Source of the DNA: Candidatus Sulfotelmatobacter sp.
GTDB lineage: Bacteria > Acidobacteriota > Terriglobia > Terriglobales > Acidobacteriaceae
Direction: 5' to 3'
DNA length: 64,000 nucleotides
Assembly (NCBI GenBank): GCA_036500765.1
Contig: DASYBM010000008.1
Location: 16,509-80,508 of the forward strand
Shown here: piece by piece, positions 7,450 to 14,918 of the stretch
Layout of the letters: every line of letters starts with the position of its first letter
Numbering within the stretch: position 1 is the first letter of the stretch
Made by a program: the position numbers and the translations under genes
The notes under the pieces: generated by a model
Database searches by the model: none
The model's input: the letters and a program-made list of their open reading frames with translations, nothing else
Told to the model about the DNA's origin: nothing

Positions 7450-8709
7450 ATGACCGTTCGGGATCTTATTTTCGATGTGCTTCGAACCTTGTGGGCGCAT
7501 AAATTGCGGGCTTTTTTGACCATGTTCGGAATTGCATGGGGGATTGTTTCGATTGTGCTGATGGTGGCGGCGGGCGAGGGGTTGCGGAAGGGTCAGGAAG
7601 CGCAGGCGCGGAACCTGGGCAAGGACGTGATGATCGTGTTTCATGGCCGCACCAGCCTACAGGCGGGTGGAACCCATGCTGGGCGCGTGGTTCACTGGGA
7701 GGACCAGGATGTGCCGGTAGTGCAGGCGGAGTCTCCCGATTGCGAGTATGCGATTCCGGAGCTGGAGCAGGACACGGTGCGCGTGCACTCTAATTTCAAT
7801 AATGCGGCGTTCACGGTGACAGGATCGCACCCACCGTTTGGTTATATTCGCAGCCTCGATGTGGGCGCGGGAAGGTTCTATGACTGGGATGATATGCGCG
7901 AGGGCAGGCGGGTGGCATTTCTGGGGTCGGATGCCGCCAAGCAGTTGTTCCCCGGGCGCAATCCGGTGGGCGATACGATTTATCTGAATGATTTTCCGTA
8001 TAACGTGATTGGCGTGATGGCGAAGAAGAAGCAGGATTCCAGCTATGACGGCTGGGATGTGAATAAAGTTTTCGTGCCGTTTGCCGCGATGCGACGCGAT
8101 TTTCCGGATAAGCCTCCCGGGACCGACACGACGTTCGATCAATTGCTGGTGACGCCGAAATCGGTGGGGCAGCATGAGGCTTGCAAGCATGAAGTGCGCG
8201 CGGCGCTGGCACGGATGCATCGCTACGATCCGCGCGATAAGGAGGCGTGTCCGATCTGGGATACGGTGCAGGAGGCGCAGGCGTTCAAGACGATGACGGA
8301 TGGGATGAAATTTTTTCTGGGCGCAGTCGGGATTGTGACGCTGCTGCTGGGCGGAATCGGTGTGATGAACGTGATGCTGGTGGCGGTGCGGGAGCGGACG
8401 CGGGAGATTGGCGTGCGGAAAGCGATTGGCGCTCCGGCGGGCACGATCCTGCGGCAGTTTTTTATTGAGGCGCTGATCATTGCGCTGCTGAGCGGCGGGA
8501 TTGGGCTGGGCGTGGCGTTCGGATTTTGCGCGCTCGTGAATATGTTGCCGATGCCGGACTTTTTTGCCGGGCTGATTCCGAGTTGGACGTCGGGGCTGGT
8601 TGCGGCTGGGCTGCTGGGAGCGATTGCGGTAGGAGCGGCGCTGTATCCGGCGCGGAAGGCGGCGTCGATTGATCCGATTGAGGCGTTGCGATATGAGGCG
8701 GGAGGATAG
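7450..8709 (+). CDS. MacB/FtsX-type ABC transporter permease, gene 1
   Basis: This is a 419-residue permease of the MacB type. The N-terminal membrane segment is AFLTMFGIAWGIVSIVLMVA, preceded by a basic cytoplasmic turn. A large periplasmic MacB_PCD domain spans about residues 45-270. A C-terminal FtsX domain with three membrane segments includes FLGAVGIVTLLLGGIGVMNV, the coupling segment RERTREIGVRKAIGA, and the final PARKAASIDPIEALRYE. These permeases carry out mechanotransmission for export of small molecules, toxins or lipoproteins, or act as orphan permeases in Acidobacteria. No ATPase gene is adjacent, so it must use one encoded elsewhere. The next gene is a paralogue. Confidence 0.9.
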   Translation: MTVRDLIFDVLRTLWAHKLRAFLTMFGIAWGIVSIVLMVAAGEGLRKGQEAQARNLGKDVMIVFHGRTSLQAGGTHAGRVVHWEDQDVPVVQAESPDCEYAIPELEQDTVRVHSNFNNAAFTVTGSHPPFGYIRSLDVGAGRFYDWDDMREGRRVAFLGSDAAKQLFPGRNPVGDTIYLNDFPYNVIGVMAKKKQDSSYDGWDVNKVFVPFAAMRRDFPDKPPGTDTTFDQLLVTPKSVGQHEACKHEVRAALARMHRYDPRDKEACPIWDTVQEAQAFKTMTDGMKFFLGAVGIVTLLLGGIGVMNVMLVAVRERTREIGVRKAIGAPAGTILRQFFIEALIIALLSGGIGLGVAFGFCALVNMLPMPDFFAGLIPSWTSGLVAAGLLGAIAVGAALYPARKAASIDPIEALRYEAGG

Positions 8710-8718
8710 GGATCATTG

Positions 8719-8805
8719 TGTAATTTTGTAATTTGGTAATTGAGTAATTGAAAACACCGGACATCGAGTTTTCAATTCCCCAATTACTCAATTTCACAAT
8801 TACTC
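8719..8805. repeat. Inverted array of AT-rich imperfect repeats (family D)
   Basis: The left arm is made of iterated GTAATT(G/T) units (8719-8755). The right arm is the complementary iterated CAATTACT units (8768-8805), and the pair can fold into a long hairpin. The right arm ends about a dozen bases before the next start codon. A sister element with nearly the same words precedes lipB at 43923-44031. Confidence 0.85.
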
Positions 8806-8816
8806 GATTCTCTTTC

Positions 8817-10073
8817 ATGCTGATTGAAATCATTCTCGAGGCCTGGGTCGCGCTGAAGCGGAATGTTACCCGCAGCTTTCTTACCATGCTGGGGGTCGTG
8901 TGGGGGATCGCGACGGTGACGCTGCTGATTGCGTATGGCAACAGCTTTCGCAGCGTGCTGGTGCATGGGTTCGACGCGTTCGGCAAGGGCGCGGTGATCT
9001 GCTGGCCACAGCAGACGAGCGAGCAGCCGGGCGGGCAGCGGGCGGGAAAAAAAGTTGTGCTGGAACAGGCCGATCTCGACATGGTGAAGCAGACGGCACC
9101 GCTCGTGAAGCATGTTTGCCTGGAAACAGTGCGGCGGCCGGGAATTGCTTATGGCGACCGCATGGTCGGGACGGCGCCGGTGCGAGGAGTTTGTCCGGAA
9201 TACGGCGAGATGCGGAACGAGGTGCCGTCGGAAGGGCGATGGATTGACGCCGAGGATGAGATGGAACGGCGGCGGGTGATTTTTCTGGGCGGACGGTTAA
9301 AGGAAGAATTATTCAGCGGGCGGCCGGCGGTGGGTGAGACGGTGCAGGTCGCGGGCGTACGCTTCACAGTGATTGGCGTGATGGCGCGGAAGATTCAGCT
9401 CAGCAATTATTTTTCCAGCGACGACGAATCATCGTGGATTCCTTATTCGTCGGCGGGCGATTTGTGGAACACCCGCTATGCGGCGGTGATGGTGTTTGAG
9501 CCGATCGCGCCGCAATTTGAAAAGAAAGCTATGGCGCAGGTTCTGGCGGCGGTGGCGACACGGCAGAATTTTTCGCCGACCGATCCGAAAGCGTTCCAGA
9601 TGTTTGGGCGCGACGAATTTCGGCCGGTGATCGATGCGCTGACGATCGGGCTGCAGGTGCTGCTGACTTTTATTGGCACGCTGACTTTGGGGATCGGCGG
9701 GGTCGGCGTGATGAACATCATGCTCGTATCGGTGGACGAGCGCATTCGCGAGATTGGACTCAGGCGTGCGCTGGGGGCGCGCAAGCGTCACATCAAGCTG
9801 CAGTTTTTGGCGGAGACGCTGCTGATCATGCTGATCGGCGGCGCGATCGGCGTGTTGTTGTCGTACGTGATCGCCTGGTCGGTGGGGACGTTGCCGATGA
9901 TGGGACCGTTGTTCGAGGACGATTCCGGGCAGGGCGATATTCATCTGAAGATTTCGCTGATGACGGTATTTTTATCGGGCGCGGTGTTGCTGGTGGTGGG
10001 CGTGGTCAGCGGATTGGTGCCGGCGCTGCGGGCGTCGAAGCTGGACCCGGTGGAGGCGCTGCGGTATGAGTAG
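8817..10073 (+). CDS. MacB/FtsX-type ABC transporter permease, gene 2
   Basis: This 418-residue paralogue of the upstream permease has the same layout. The N-terminal membrane segment is SFLTMLGVVWGIATVTLLIA. A periplasmic MacB_PCD domain follows, then a C-terminal FtsX domain with GTLTLGIGGVGVMNIMLVSV, the coupling helix DERIREIGLRRALGARKRHI and the terminal ASKLDPVEALRYE. Start ATG 8817 was chosen because it opens the conserved N-terminal helix; an earlier ATG would translate the repeat array. Together with gene 1 it probably forms a heterodimeric permease or a duplicated pair. No membrane fusion protein or ATPase gene is next to it. Confidence 0.9.
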   Translation: MLIEIILEAWVALKRNVTRSFLTMLGVVWGIATVTLLIAYGNSFRSVLVHGFDAFGKGAVICWPQQTSEQPGGQRAGKKVVLEQADLDMVKQTAPLVKHVCLETVRRPGIAYGDRMVGTAPVRGVCPEYGEMRNEVPSEGRWIDAEDEMERRRVIFLGGRLKEELFSGRPAVGETVQVAGVRFTVIGVMARKIQLSNYFSSDDESSWIPYSSAGDLWNTRYAAVMVFEPIAPQFEKKAMAQVLAAVATRQNFSPTDPKAFQMFGRDEFRPVIDALTIGLQVLLTFIGTLTLGIGGVGVMNIMLVSVDERIREIGLRRALGARKRHIKLQFLAETLLIMLIGGAIGVLLSYVIAWSVGTLPMMGPLFEDDSGQGDIHLKISLMTVFLSGAVLLVVGVVSGLVPALRASKLDPVEALRYE

Positions 10074-10117
10074 CGCCTAGCGGCCGGACGGCCAGGGCTA
10101 AAGCCCCGCATCGCTTT

Positions 10118-10195
10118 TAACGCATGACGCGGCCCTAAAGGGCCGCTCTTCCACGAGAAACCGTTCTTCCACAAAGGGCCGCTCTTCCACGAATT
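10118..10195. repeat. Short tandem GGGCCGCTCTTCCAC repeats
   Basis: The phrase GGGCCGCTCTTCCAC occurs twice in full and once in part over about 80 bases upstream of the membrane protein gene. It is repeat-derived intergenic DNA with no gene signal. Confidence 0.6.
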
Positions 10196-10274
10196 GATTT
10201 GCACCGCATCTTCGTTCGCAGTACCTTGGTTCGCAGTAATTTGCTGCTGGGGCAATTTCGCCCCGAGGTGCTGC

Positions 10275-11384
10275 TTGCCGATTTCCGCCATCGATACCAT
10301 CACGCTTGCCTTTCAACACACCAGGCAACAACTCATACAACCATTTCGCTTTGGGCAGTGGACCCGTCTGGCGTTGGTGGGGTTGCTGGCGGGAGAGATG
10401 GGATCGGGCGGGTTTAACTTTCCTTCCAATTTCAATATTCCGCAACAAGGCGGATCGTCGCGCCATTTCGTGAATCCTCTTACAGATCGGTTTCCGCAGA
10501 TCGATCCCGCAATTCTGGCGGGAGTGATTGCGACGCTCGTCGTAACCGGCTTTATCCTGGCGATCGTGCTGCTGTACGTGAGCAGCGTGATGCGGTTCAT
10601 TCTGTTCGATAGCGTGCTGGCGAAGGACTGCCATATTCGGCAGGGCTGGAGCCGCAGGACGGGCCCGGGCTGGCGATATTTTTGGTGGCAACTGGGTTAC
10701 ATGATGGTCGTGCTCGGGGGACTGGCAGTGTTCGTGGGTATTCCCGCGGCCTTTGCCTACGCCTTGGGGTGGTTTAGCCAGCCTGGGGAGCACGCTCTAG
10801 GACTGGTGCTGGGCGGGATTGCGTTGTTCTTCGTAATGTTCGCTGTCTTCGTGGTGACGGCGGTGGTGCATGTGCTGACCAAAGATTTTGTGGTGCCGCA
10901 GATGGCGCTGGAGGGAATTGGAGCCATCGAGGGGTGGCGACGTTTGTGGCCGATGATCAAGGCGGAGAAGGGCGGCTACGCCGGGTACATTGGGATGAAG
11001 ATCGCACTGGCGATCGGGGCAGGGATCGTAATTGGCATCGCGTCGTTGATTCTGGGATTGATCATTGCGATTCCGACCGTGGCCTTGACGCTGGTTGCGG
11101 TGCTCACCGGGAAAAGCGTTGGACTGACCTGGAATGTTTTTACCATTACGGTGGCGGTGGTGGTGGGAAGCATTCTGTTCGCGGCTTTCATGTATTTGGT
11201 CGGGCTGATTGCGGTGCCGGCGATCGTTTTCTTCCCGGCGTATTCGATTTATTTCTTTGCGGCGAGGTATCGACCGCTGGGGATGGTTTTGTATCCGCCC
11301 TCGGCGGCGGCAGGGCCGGCTTCGGAGGGCGGGCCTCCGCCGGAACCACCGCCACTGTCACTCACTCCTGAACCGATTGGGTAG
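10275..11384 (+). CDS. Polytopic membrane protein of unknown function
   Basis: This protein of about 369 residues has at least six hydrophobic segments, among them IDPAILAGVIATLVVTGFIL, LVLGGIALFFVMFAVFVVTA, IALAIGAGIVIGIASLILGL and FNVFTITVAVVVGS-like stretches. The N-terminal region is SAIDTITLAFQHTRQQLIQP then FRFGQWTRLALVGLLAGEMG. The C-terminus is Pro-rich (GPPPEPPPLSLTPEPIG). No ATG fits. TTG 10275 is preferred because GAGGTG lies directly upstream and the conserved-looking sequence begins there; an ATG at 10194 would translate repeat-like DNA. It may be a transporter-like or membrane-organising protein; no catalytic motif was seen. Confidence 0.7.
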   Translation: MPISAIDTITLAFQHTRQQLIQPFRFGQWTRLALVGLLAGEMGSGGFNFPSNFNIPQQGGSSRHFVNPLTDRFPQIDPAILAGVIATLVVTGFILAIVLLYVSSVMRFILFDSVLAKDCHIRQGWSRRTGPGWRYFWWQLGYMMVVLGGLAVFVGIPAAFAYALGWFSQPGEHALGLVLGGIALFFVMFAVFVVTAVVHVLTKDFVVPQMALEGIGAIEGWRRLWPMIKAEKGGYAGYIGMKIALAIGAGIVIGIASLILGLIIAIPTVALTLVAVLTGKSVGLTWNVFTITVAVVVGSILFAAFMYLVGLIAVPAIVFFPAYSIYFFAARYRPLGMVLYPPSAAAGPASEGGPPPEPPPLSLTPEPIG

Positions 11385-11393
11385 TGCCGCACC

Positions 11394-11434
11394 TCGCTGC
11401 GCTCGGCGGGACGGACGAATGCGTCCGTCCCCAC
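11394..11434. repeat. Family A palindrome, 41-base version
   Basis: It contains arms GGGACGGACG and CGTCCGTCCC (11408-11431), preceded by TCGCTGCGCTCGGC. The 41 bases are identical, in reverse orientation, to segments inside pdhC (50497-50537) and inside the phage portal gene (61220-61260). Confidence 0.9.
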
Positions 11435-11476
11435 ATGGGTCGTCCCTAGATGGCGGCGTTTTCTCACACTTCCCTT

Positions 11477-12268
11477 CTATTTCTTTCCGTGGGGCCAACT
11501 GAAGCGGCGGCCTATTATGCATTTGACGATCAAGTGATCGGTGGAACGCGTGGTACCGACACCGACGCCGAAGTTGAACTCCCATTGGGGGGCGAAGTTG
11601 ATGTCGATCGCTGGGACGAATTGCTGCTGCTGATCGCGGAGCGGGTCGAATCCTGCGAGTGAGCCGTAGGCGGCGTAGTACTCCAGCCCGCCGGCAATTT
11701 TCTTCGTGAAGTCGTAACTGACTTTTGCGTTAGGGGAAAACTCGACGCCTTTGTTGACGCTGGGGCCGTGAAACGAGCGGTCCAGCGCGGGATTGAAGCT
11801 CAAGTACCAGGGGCCGATTTTCTTGTCGATGATGGGACGGATTTCCCACGTCCAGGTATCGGGCGAGAAAGCGGCGCGCTGGTAACCGAATTCCGTCGAC
11901 AAACTCACACCGACTGGCCAGTGCCACTTCTCCGGGGCGCGGACGCGCGGGCGAATGTGATCGCCAACCCATTGCCAGCCGCCGTCCGGTTGAATGCTGG
12001 AGAAGAGATAGAAACCGACTTCCGCCCAATCGTTGATGCCCTGCGTGAGTTCGAGCGTTTCGTGCTCAGCGTGATTGGTCGGGAGCATGCCGTCAATGAC
12101 GGTCTTGCTGCCGTCGACGGTGAAGTTCGAATGAATTTCGATCATGGTAGAGCGCGGGGCCTGGGTCTCGGAGCCATAGACCTGGATTTCGTAGTTGTCC
12201 TGGGCGCGGACGAAGGGCGCGAGGAGGCTCAAGAGTGCGAGGAGCGCAAGTCGCGGCGTGAGAGTCAT
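11477..12268 (-). CDS. Predicted outer-membrane beta-barrel-like protein
   Basis: This is a 263-residue exported protein. The start at ATG 12268 gives the signal peptide MTLTPRLALLALLSLLAPFV, with cleavage near RAQD. The mature part is rich in alternating aromatic and polar residues typical of outer-membrane strands: EVGFYLFSSIQPDGGWQWVG, VGVSLSTEFGYQRAAF, PWYLSFNPALDRSF, GGLEYYAAYGSLAGF and WEFNFGVGVGTTRS. The family resembles uncharacterised porin- or transporter-like proteins of Acidobacteria. No substrate can be inferred. It is monocistronic, facing away from the ExbD gene. Confidence 0.7.
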   Translation of the reverse strand: MTLTPRLALLALLSLLAPFVRAQDNYEIQVYGSETQAPRSTMIEIHSNFTVDGSKTVIDGMLPTNHAEHETLELTQGINDWAEVGFYLFSSIQPDGGWQWVGDHIRPRVRAPEKWHWPVGVSLSTEFGYQRAAFSPDTWTWEIRPIIDKKIGPWYLSFNPALDRSFHGPSVNKGVEFSPNAKVSYDFTKKIAGGLEYYAAYGSLAGFDPLRDQQQQFVPAIDINFAPQWEFNFGVGVGTTRSTDHLIVKCIIGRRFSWPHGKK

Positions 12269-12658
12269 GGCACTATGGATTGCGCAGGGATGGCGGCTCA
12301 TGCGACCACTGCATCAATGATGCAGGGGGACGATGGAAAGTGGCAAGGAAACGGTCGTTCGATCCCTCATGTTCTATTACTCCCGATCTTCGTCTATTAC
12401 TCCCGATCTTCGTCATTCCCCGTTTTTTTCATTCCCCATTTTTTGTCGCTTCCGATCCTCGGCCTTGTCATTTTCGAGCGAACCGAGAAACCTGCTGTTT
12501 TGCTGCTTCCGGCAGACAGCAGGTTCCTCGTCGCCTTCGCTCCTCGGAATGACAAATCTTCGAAACTCCTTCGGCCCAATGAGCGCGAACAGCAGGAACT
12601 CTCGCGGTGCGGCGGTGTCTGATGTTGCAGACGTGCGTGGCCGAGAGGAGCAATCGCG
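12269..12658. other. Repeat-rich divergent intergenic region
   Basis: This 390-base region separates the barrel protein and the ExbD gene. It holds direct repeats of TATTACTCCCGATCTTCGTC (about 12373-12413), runs of CATTCCCC(G/A)TTTTT (12413-12445), and a family C element fragment ending in CGGAATGACAAA (12511-12556). No gene was recognised. Confidence 0.6.
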
Positions 12659-13102
12659 ATGGCATTTGCAATGGGAGGCGCCGGTGCGCGCGGGCCGCAG
12701 ATTAATGTTACGCCGCTGATTGATGTGTTGCTGACATTGATCATCATGTTCATGCTGGTGGTGTCGATGGACAAGGAGTATCAGGAGAAGACGCAGATTC
12801 CGCAGCCGAATCAGAAGCAGACGGCGCCGGAAACGCAGTCGCGGACGATTGTGATTGAGGTGATCTGGACAGCGAAGGATGTTCCGCCGACGGTGAAGAT
12901 CAACAAGGAAGACGTGCGCTGGGAGGATCTGGATGTGCGGCTGGCGCAGATTTATTTGAAGCGTGCGGAGAAGGTGGCGTTCGTCCGTGGCGATGCGGAT
13001 GTGGATTTTCAGTATGTGGCGGATGTGATCGATCGGGCGCATCATGCGGGAGTGCAGCGGGTGGGGTTGCTGACGAAGGGGCAGGCGATGGCAGGCGAGT
13101 GA
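12659..13102 (+). CDS. ExbD/TolR-family biopolymer transport protein
   Basis: This is a 147-residue single-span inner-membrane protein. The N-terminal cytoplasmic piece GARGPQINVTPLIDVLLTLI carries the conserved Asp of the ExbD/TolR proton channel (in PLIDVLL). It leads into one membrane helix (LLTLIIMFMLVVS) and a periplasmic domain that ends DRAHHAGVQRVGLLT, as in ExbD. These proteins work with ExbB/TolQ to convert proton flow into work on TonB- or Tol-type systems. No ExbB or TonB gene is adjacent, so it may be an orphan subunit of a complex encoded elsewhere. GAGAGGAG precedes the start. Confidence 0.88.
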   Translation: MAFAMGGAGARGPQINVTPLIDVLLTLIIMFMLVVSMDKEYQEKTQIPQPNQKQTAPETQSRTIVIEVIWTAKDVPPTVKINKEDVRWEDLDVRLAQIYLKRAEKVAFVRGDADVDFQYVADVIDRAHHAGVQRVGLLTKGQAMAGE

Positions 13103-13153
13103 ATCGACATTAGATTTCGGCAGCGCCTCGACTTTCCGCTCGCTGCGCTTGCT

Positions 13154-13175
13154 GGACGGACGAAGGCGTCCGTCC
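13154..13175. repeat. Family A palindrome (loop AAGG)
   Basis: GGACGGACG and CGTCCGTCC arms with loop AAGG lie in the convergent gap between the ExbD gene and der. Confidence 0.88.
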
Positions 13176-13231
13176 CCACATGGGCTGTGCCAACATGGTC
13201 GTTGTCGGCTTCCCGCTGTTTCCTGCTTCTT

Positions 13232-14743
13232 CTACTTTGATTCTCTGGCTTTGTTCTTAATCCAGATGGGGGTGCCGAGGAAGCCGAAGGCTTCTCGGAT
13301 TTGGTTTTCGAGGAAGCGCTGGTAGGAGAAATGGAGTTTCACGGCTCGGTTGGTGAAGAGGACGAAGGTGGGAGGAGCGACGGAGGCTTGCGTCATGTAG
13401 AGGATTTTCACTCGCTGGCGCATGGGGACGGAGGCTCGTTCGAAATCCACGCGTTCGAGGAATCGATTCATCTGGCCGGTGGTGACGCGCTTGCGACGTT
13501 CGGTGGCGACTTCTTCGAGCAGAGGGAAGATTTTCTCGGTGCCCTTGCCGCTTTGCGCGGAGATGAAGACGATGGGCGCGTAGTTCAGGAATTTTAGTTC
13601 GTAGCGCAGGCGTTCTTCGTAGGCGTCGCGGTCGCCGGGGCGTTTGGATTCGCGCATGCGTTCGGCTTTGGTGGGGCGCGACGGTTTGTCTTTTCCGCTA
13701 ATTACTAAATCCCATTTGTTGACGACGATGATGATGGAGCGTCCGCCCTCGTGCGCGAGCCCGGCGATGGAGGCGTCGAGCTGGCTGACGCCTTCGGTGG
13801 CATCGATGACGAGCAGGGCGATGTCGGCGCCTTCGAGATGCTTGCGGGCCATGACGACGGAAAGTTTTTCAGCCATCAAATGCGTCTTGCCTTTACGGCG
13901 GATGCCGGCGGTGTCTATGAAGCGGAAGCGGCGTCCGTTGTGCTCGACGATTTCGTCGACGGCGTCGCGCGTGGTGCCGGGGATGGGCGAGACGATGGCG
14001 CGATCGGAGGCGGTGAGGCAGTTGAGGAGGGTGGATTTGCCGACGTTGGGATGGCCGATGATAGCGACTTTGGTTTCGTGGGCGGACGATGGCGCGTCGT
14101 CGTCGGTCGTTGGTCGTTGGTCGTCGGAACCGTCGTTGGTCGTTGGTCGTTGGTCGTTGGCCTCTGTGCGCTCTGTGTCTTCGGCGGTTAAGTTTTCTGC
14201 AGGGAGGGCTTCGACCACCGCGTCCAGCAGGTCGTCGATGCCGCGGCCGTGTTCGGCGGAGATGGGGAACATCTTTTTCACGCCGAGGCGGTGGAAATCG
14301 TTGATCAGGTTAGATTGTTTTTCGGTGTCGACTTTGTTCACAGCTACGAATAGCGGGCGGTTGGCTTTGCGGAGCAGACGGACGAGTTCGAGGTCGGGGC
14401 CGGCGAGTTCGGTGCGTCCGTCGACGACCATGACGATGGCGGCGGCTTCGTCGAGCGCGACGCGGGCCTGACGGTAGATTTCAGATGGGATCAGATCTTT
14501 TTCTTCCGGCAGGATGCCGCCGGTGTCGACGATGCGCAGGTGGCGACCTTCCCATTCGGCATCGCCGTAAAGGCGGTCGCGGGTGATGCCGGGCTCGTCG
14601 CCGACGATGGCGCGGCGGGAACCTACGATGCGGTTGAAGAGCGTGGACTTACCCACGTTGGGGCGTCCGACAATGGCGATTGTGGGAATGCCGGCGGCGG
14701 TAGTGGCGATGGTGCTGGTCGAGTTGTAGGTGGGTTGGGTCAA
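13232..14743 (-). CDS. der: Ribosome-assembly GTPase Der (EngA), with repeat-derived linker
   Basis: Der is an essential double-GTPase needed for maturation of the 50S ribosomal subunit. The first G domain starts IPTIAIVGRPNVGKSTLFN with VNKVD. The second starts VAIIGHPNVGKSTLLN with DTAGIRRKGK and VNKWD. The C-terminal KH-like domain ends LFTNRAVKLHFSYQRFLE then GTPIWIKNK. No ATG precedes domain 1 closely, so TTG 14743 (encoding M-TQPTYNS) is the favoured start; a longer in-frame version from 14887 would include repeat DNA. The linker between the G domains is enlarged by a repeat-derived stretch (ENLTAEDTERTEANDQRPT and following, bases about 14077-14200). It consists of an ACAGAGG-type repeat plus iterated GACCAAC 7-mers. 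Confidence 0.9.
   Translation of the reverse strand: MTQPTYNSTSTIATTAAGIPTIAIVGRPNVGKSTLFNRIVGSRRAIVGDEPGITRDRLYGDAEWEGRHLRIVDTGGILPEEKDLIPSEIYRQARVALDEAAAIVMVVDGRTELAGPDLELVRLLRKANRPLFVAVNKVDTEKQSNLINDFHRLGVKKMFPISAEHGRGIDDLLDAVVEALPAENLTAEDTERTEANDQRPTTNDGSDDQRPTTDDDAPSSAHETKVAIIGHPNVGKSTLLNCLTASDRAIVSPIPGTTRDAVDEIVEHNGRRFRFIDTAGIRRKGKTHLMAEKLSVVMARKHLEGADIALLVIDATEGVSQLDASIAGLAHEGGRSIIIVVNKWDLVISGKDKPSRPTKAERMRESKRPGDRDAYEERLRYELKFLNYAPIVFISAQSGKGTEKIFPLLEEVATERRKRVTTGQMNRFLERVDFERASVPMRQRVKILYMTQASVAPPTFVLFTNRAVKLHFSYQRFLENQIREAFGFLGTPIWIKNKARESK
14077..14200. repeat. In-frame repeat block inside der (families D and E)
   Basis: Iterated GGTCGTT/GGTCGTC heptamers at about 14095-14163 are followed by a CTCTGTG(CC) repeat ending in GGCGGTTAAG at 14161-14198. 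The heptamers match those at 57594-57694 and 63921-63998. The CTCTGTG unit matches 54678-54722, 59429-59470 and 63782-63820. The block lies in the coding linker between the two GTPase domains and keeps the frame. Confidence 0.85.
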
Positions 14744-14759
14744 AATAACTTTATGTGGT

Positions 14760-14918
14760 GAAAAGATTGTGTCGAGACAGCCGTCCCCGACTGTCCTTGC
14801 TGTGGCAAGACCCCAATGGTTCCCGTATTTGTGGAGGGGCTGCCGACTCTTCGAGTCGGCTGGACAGCCGAGGGCGGCTGTCCCCACATGAACTGGGAAG
14901 TTCTATTATAGAGACTCC
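14760..14918. other. Divergent intergenic region between der and the helicase gene
   Basis: It contains several short palindromic words: GCCGACTC with loop TTC and GAGTCGGC, and repeated ACAGCCG(T/A)... blocks ending CTGTCCCCACATG. A possible promoter for the helicase gene is not clear. Confidence 0.45.

Noticed and set aside
10194..10274. ATG 10194 as start of the polytopic membrane protein
   Set aside because: The extra 27 residues are Cys/Trp-rich repeat-derived sequence, while TTG 10275 has GAGGTG just before it and opens the conserved-looking region.
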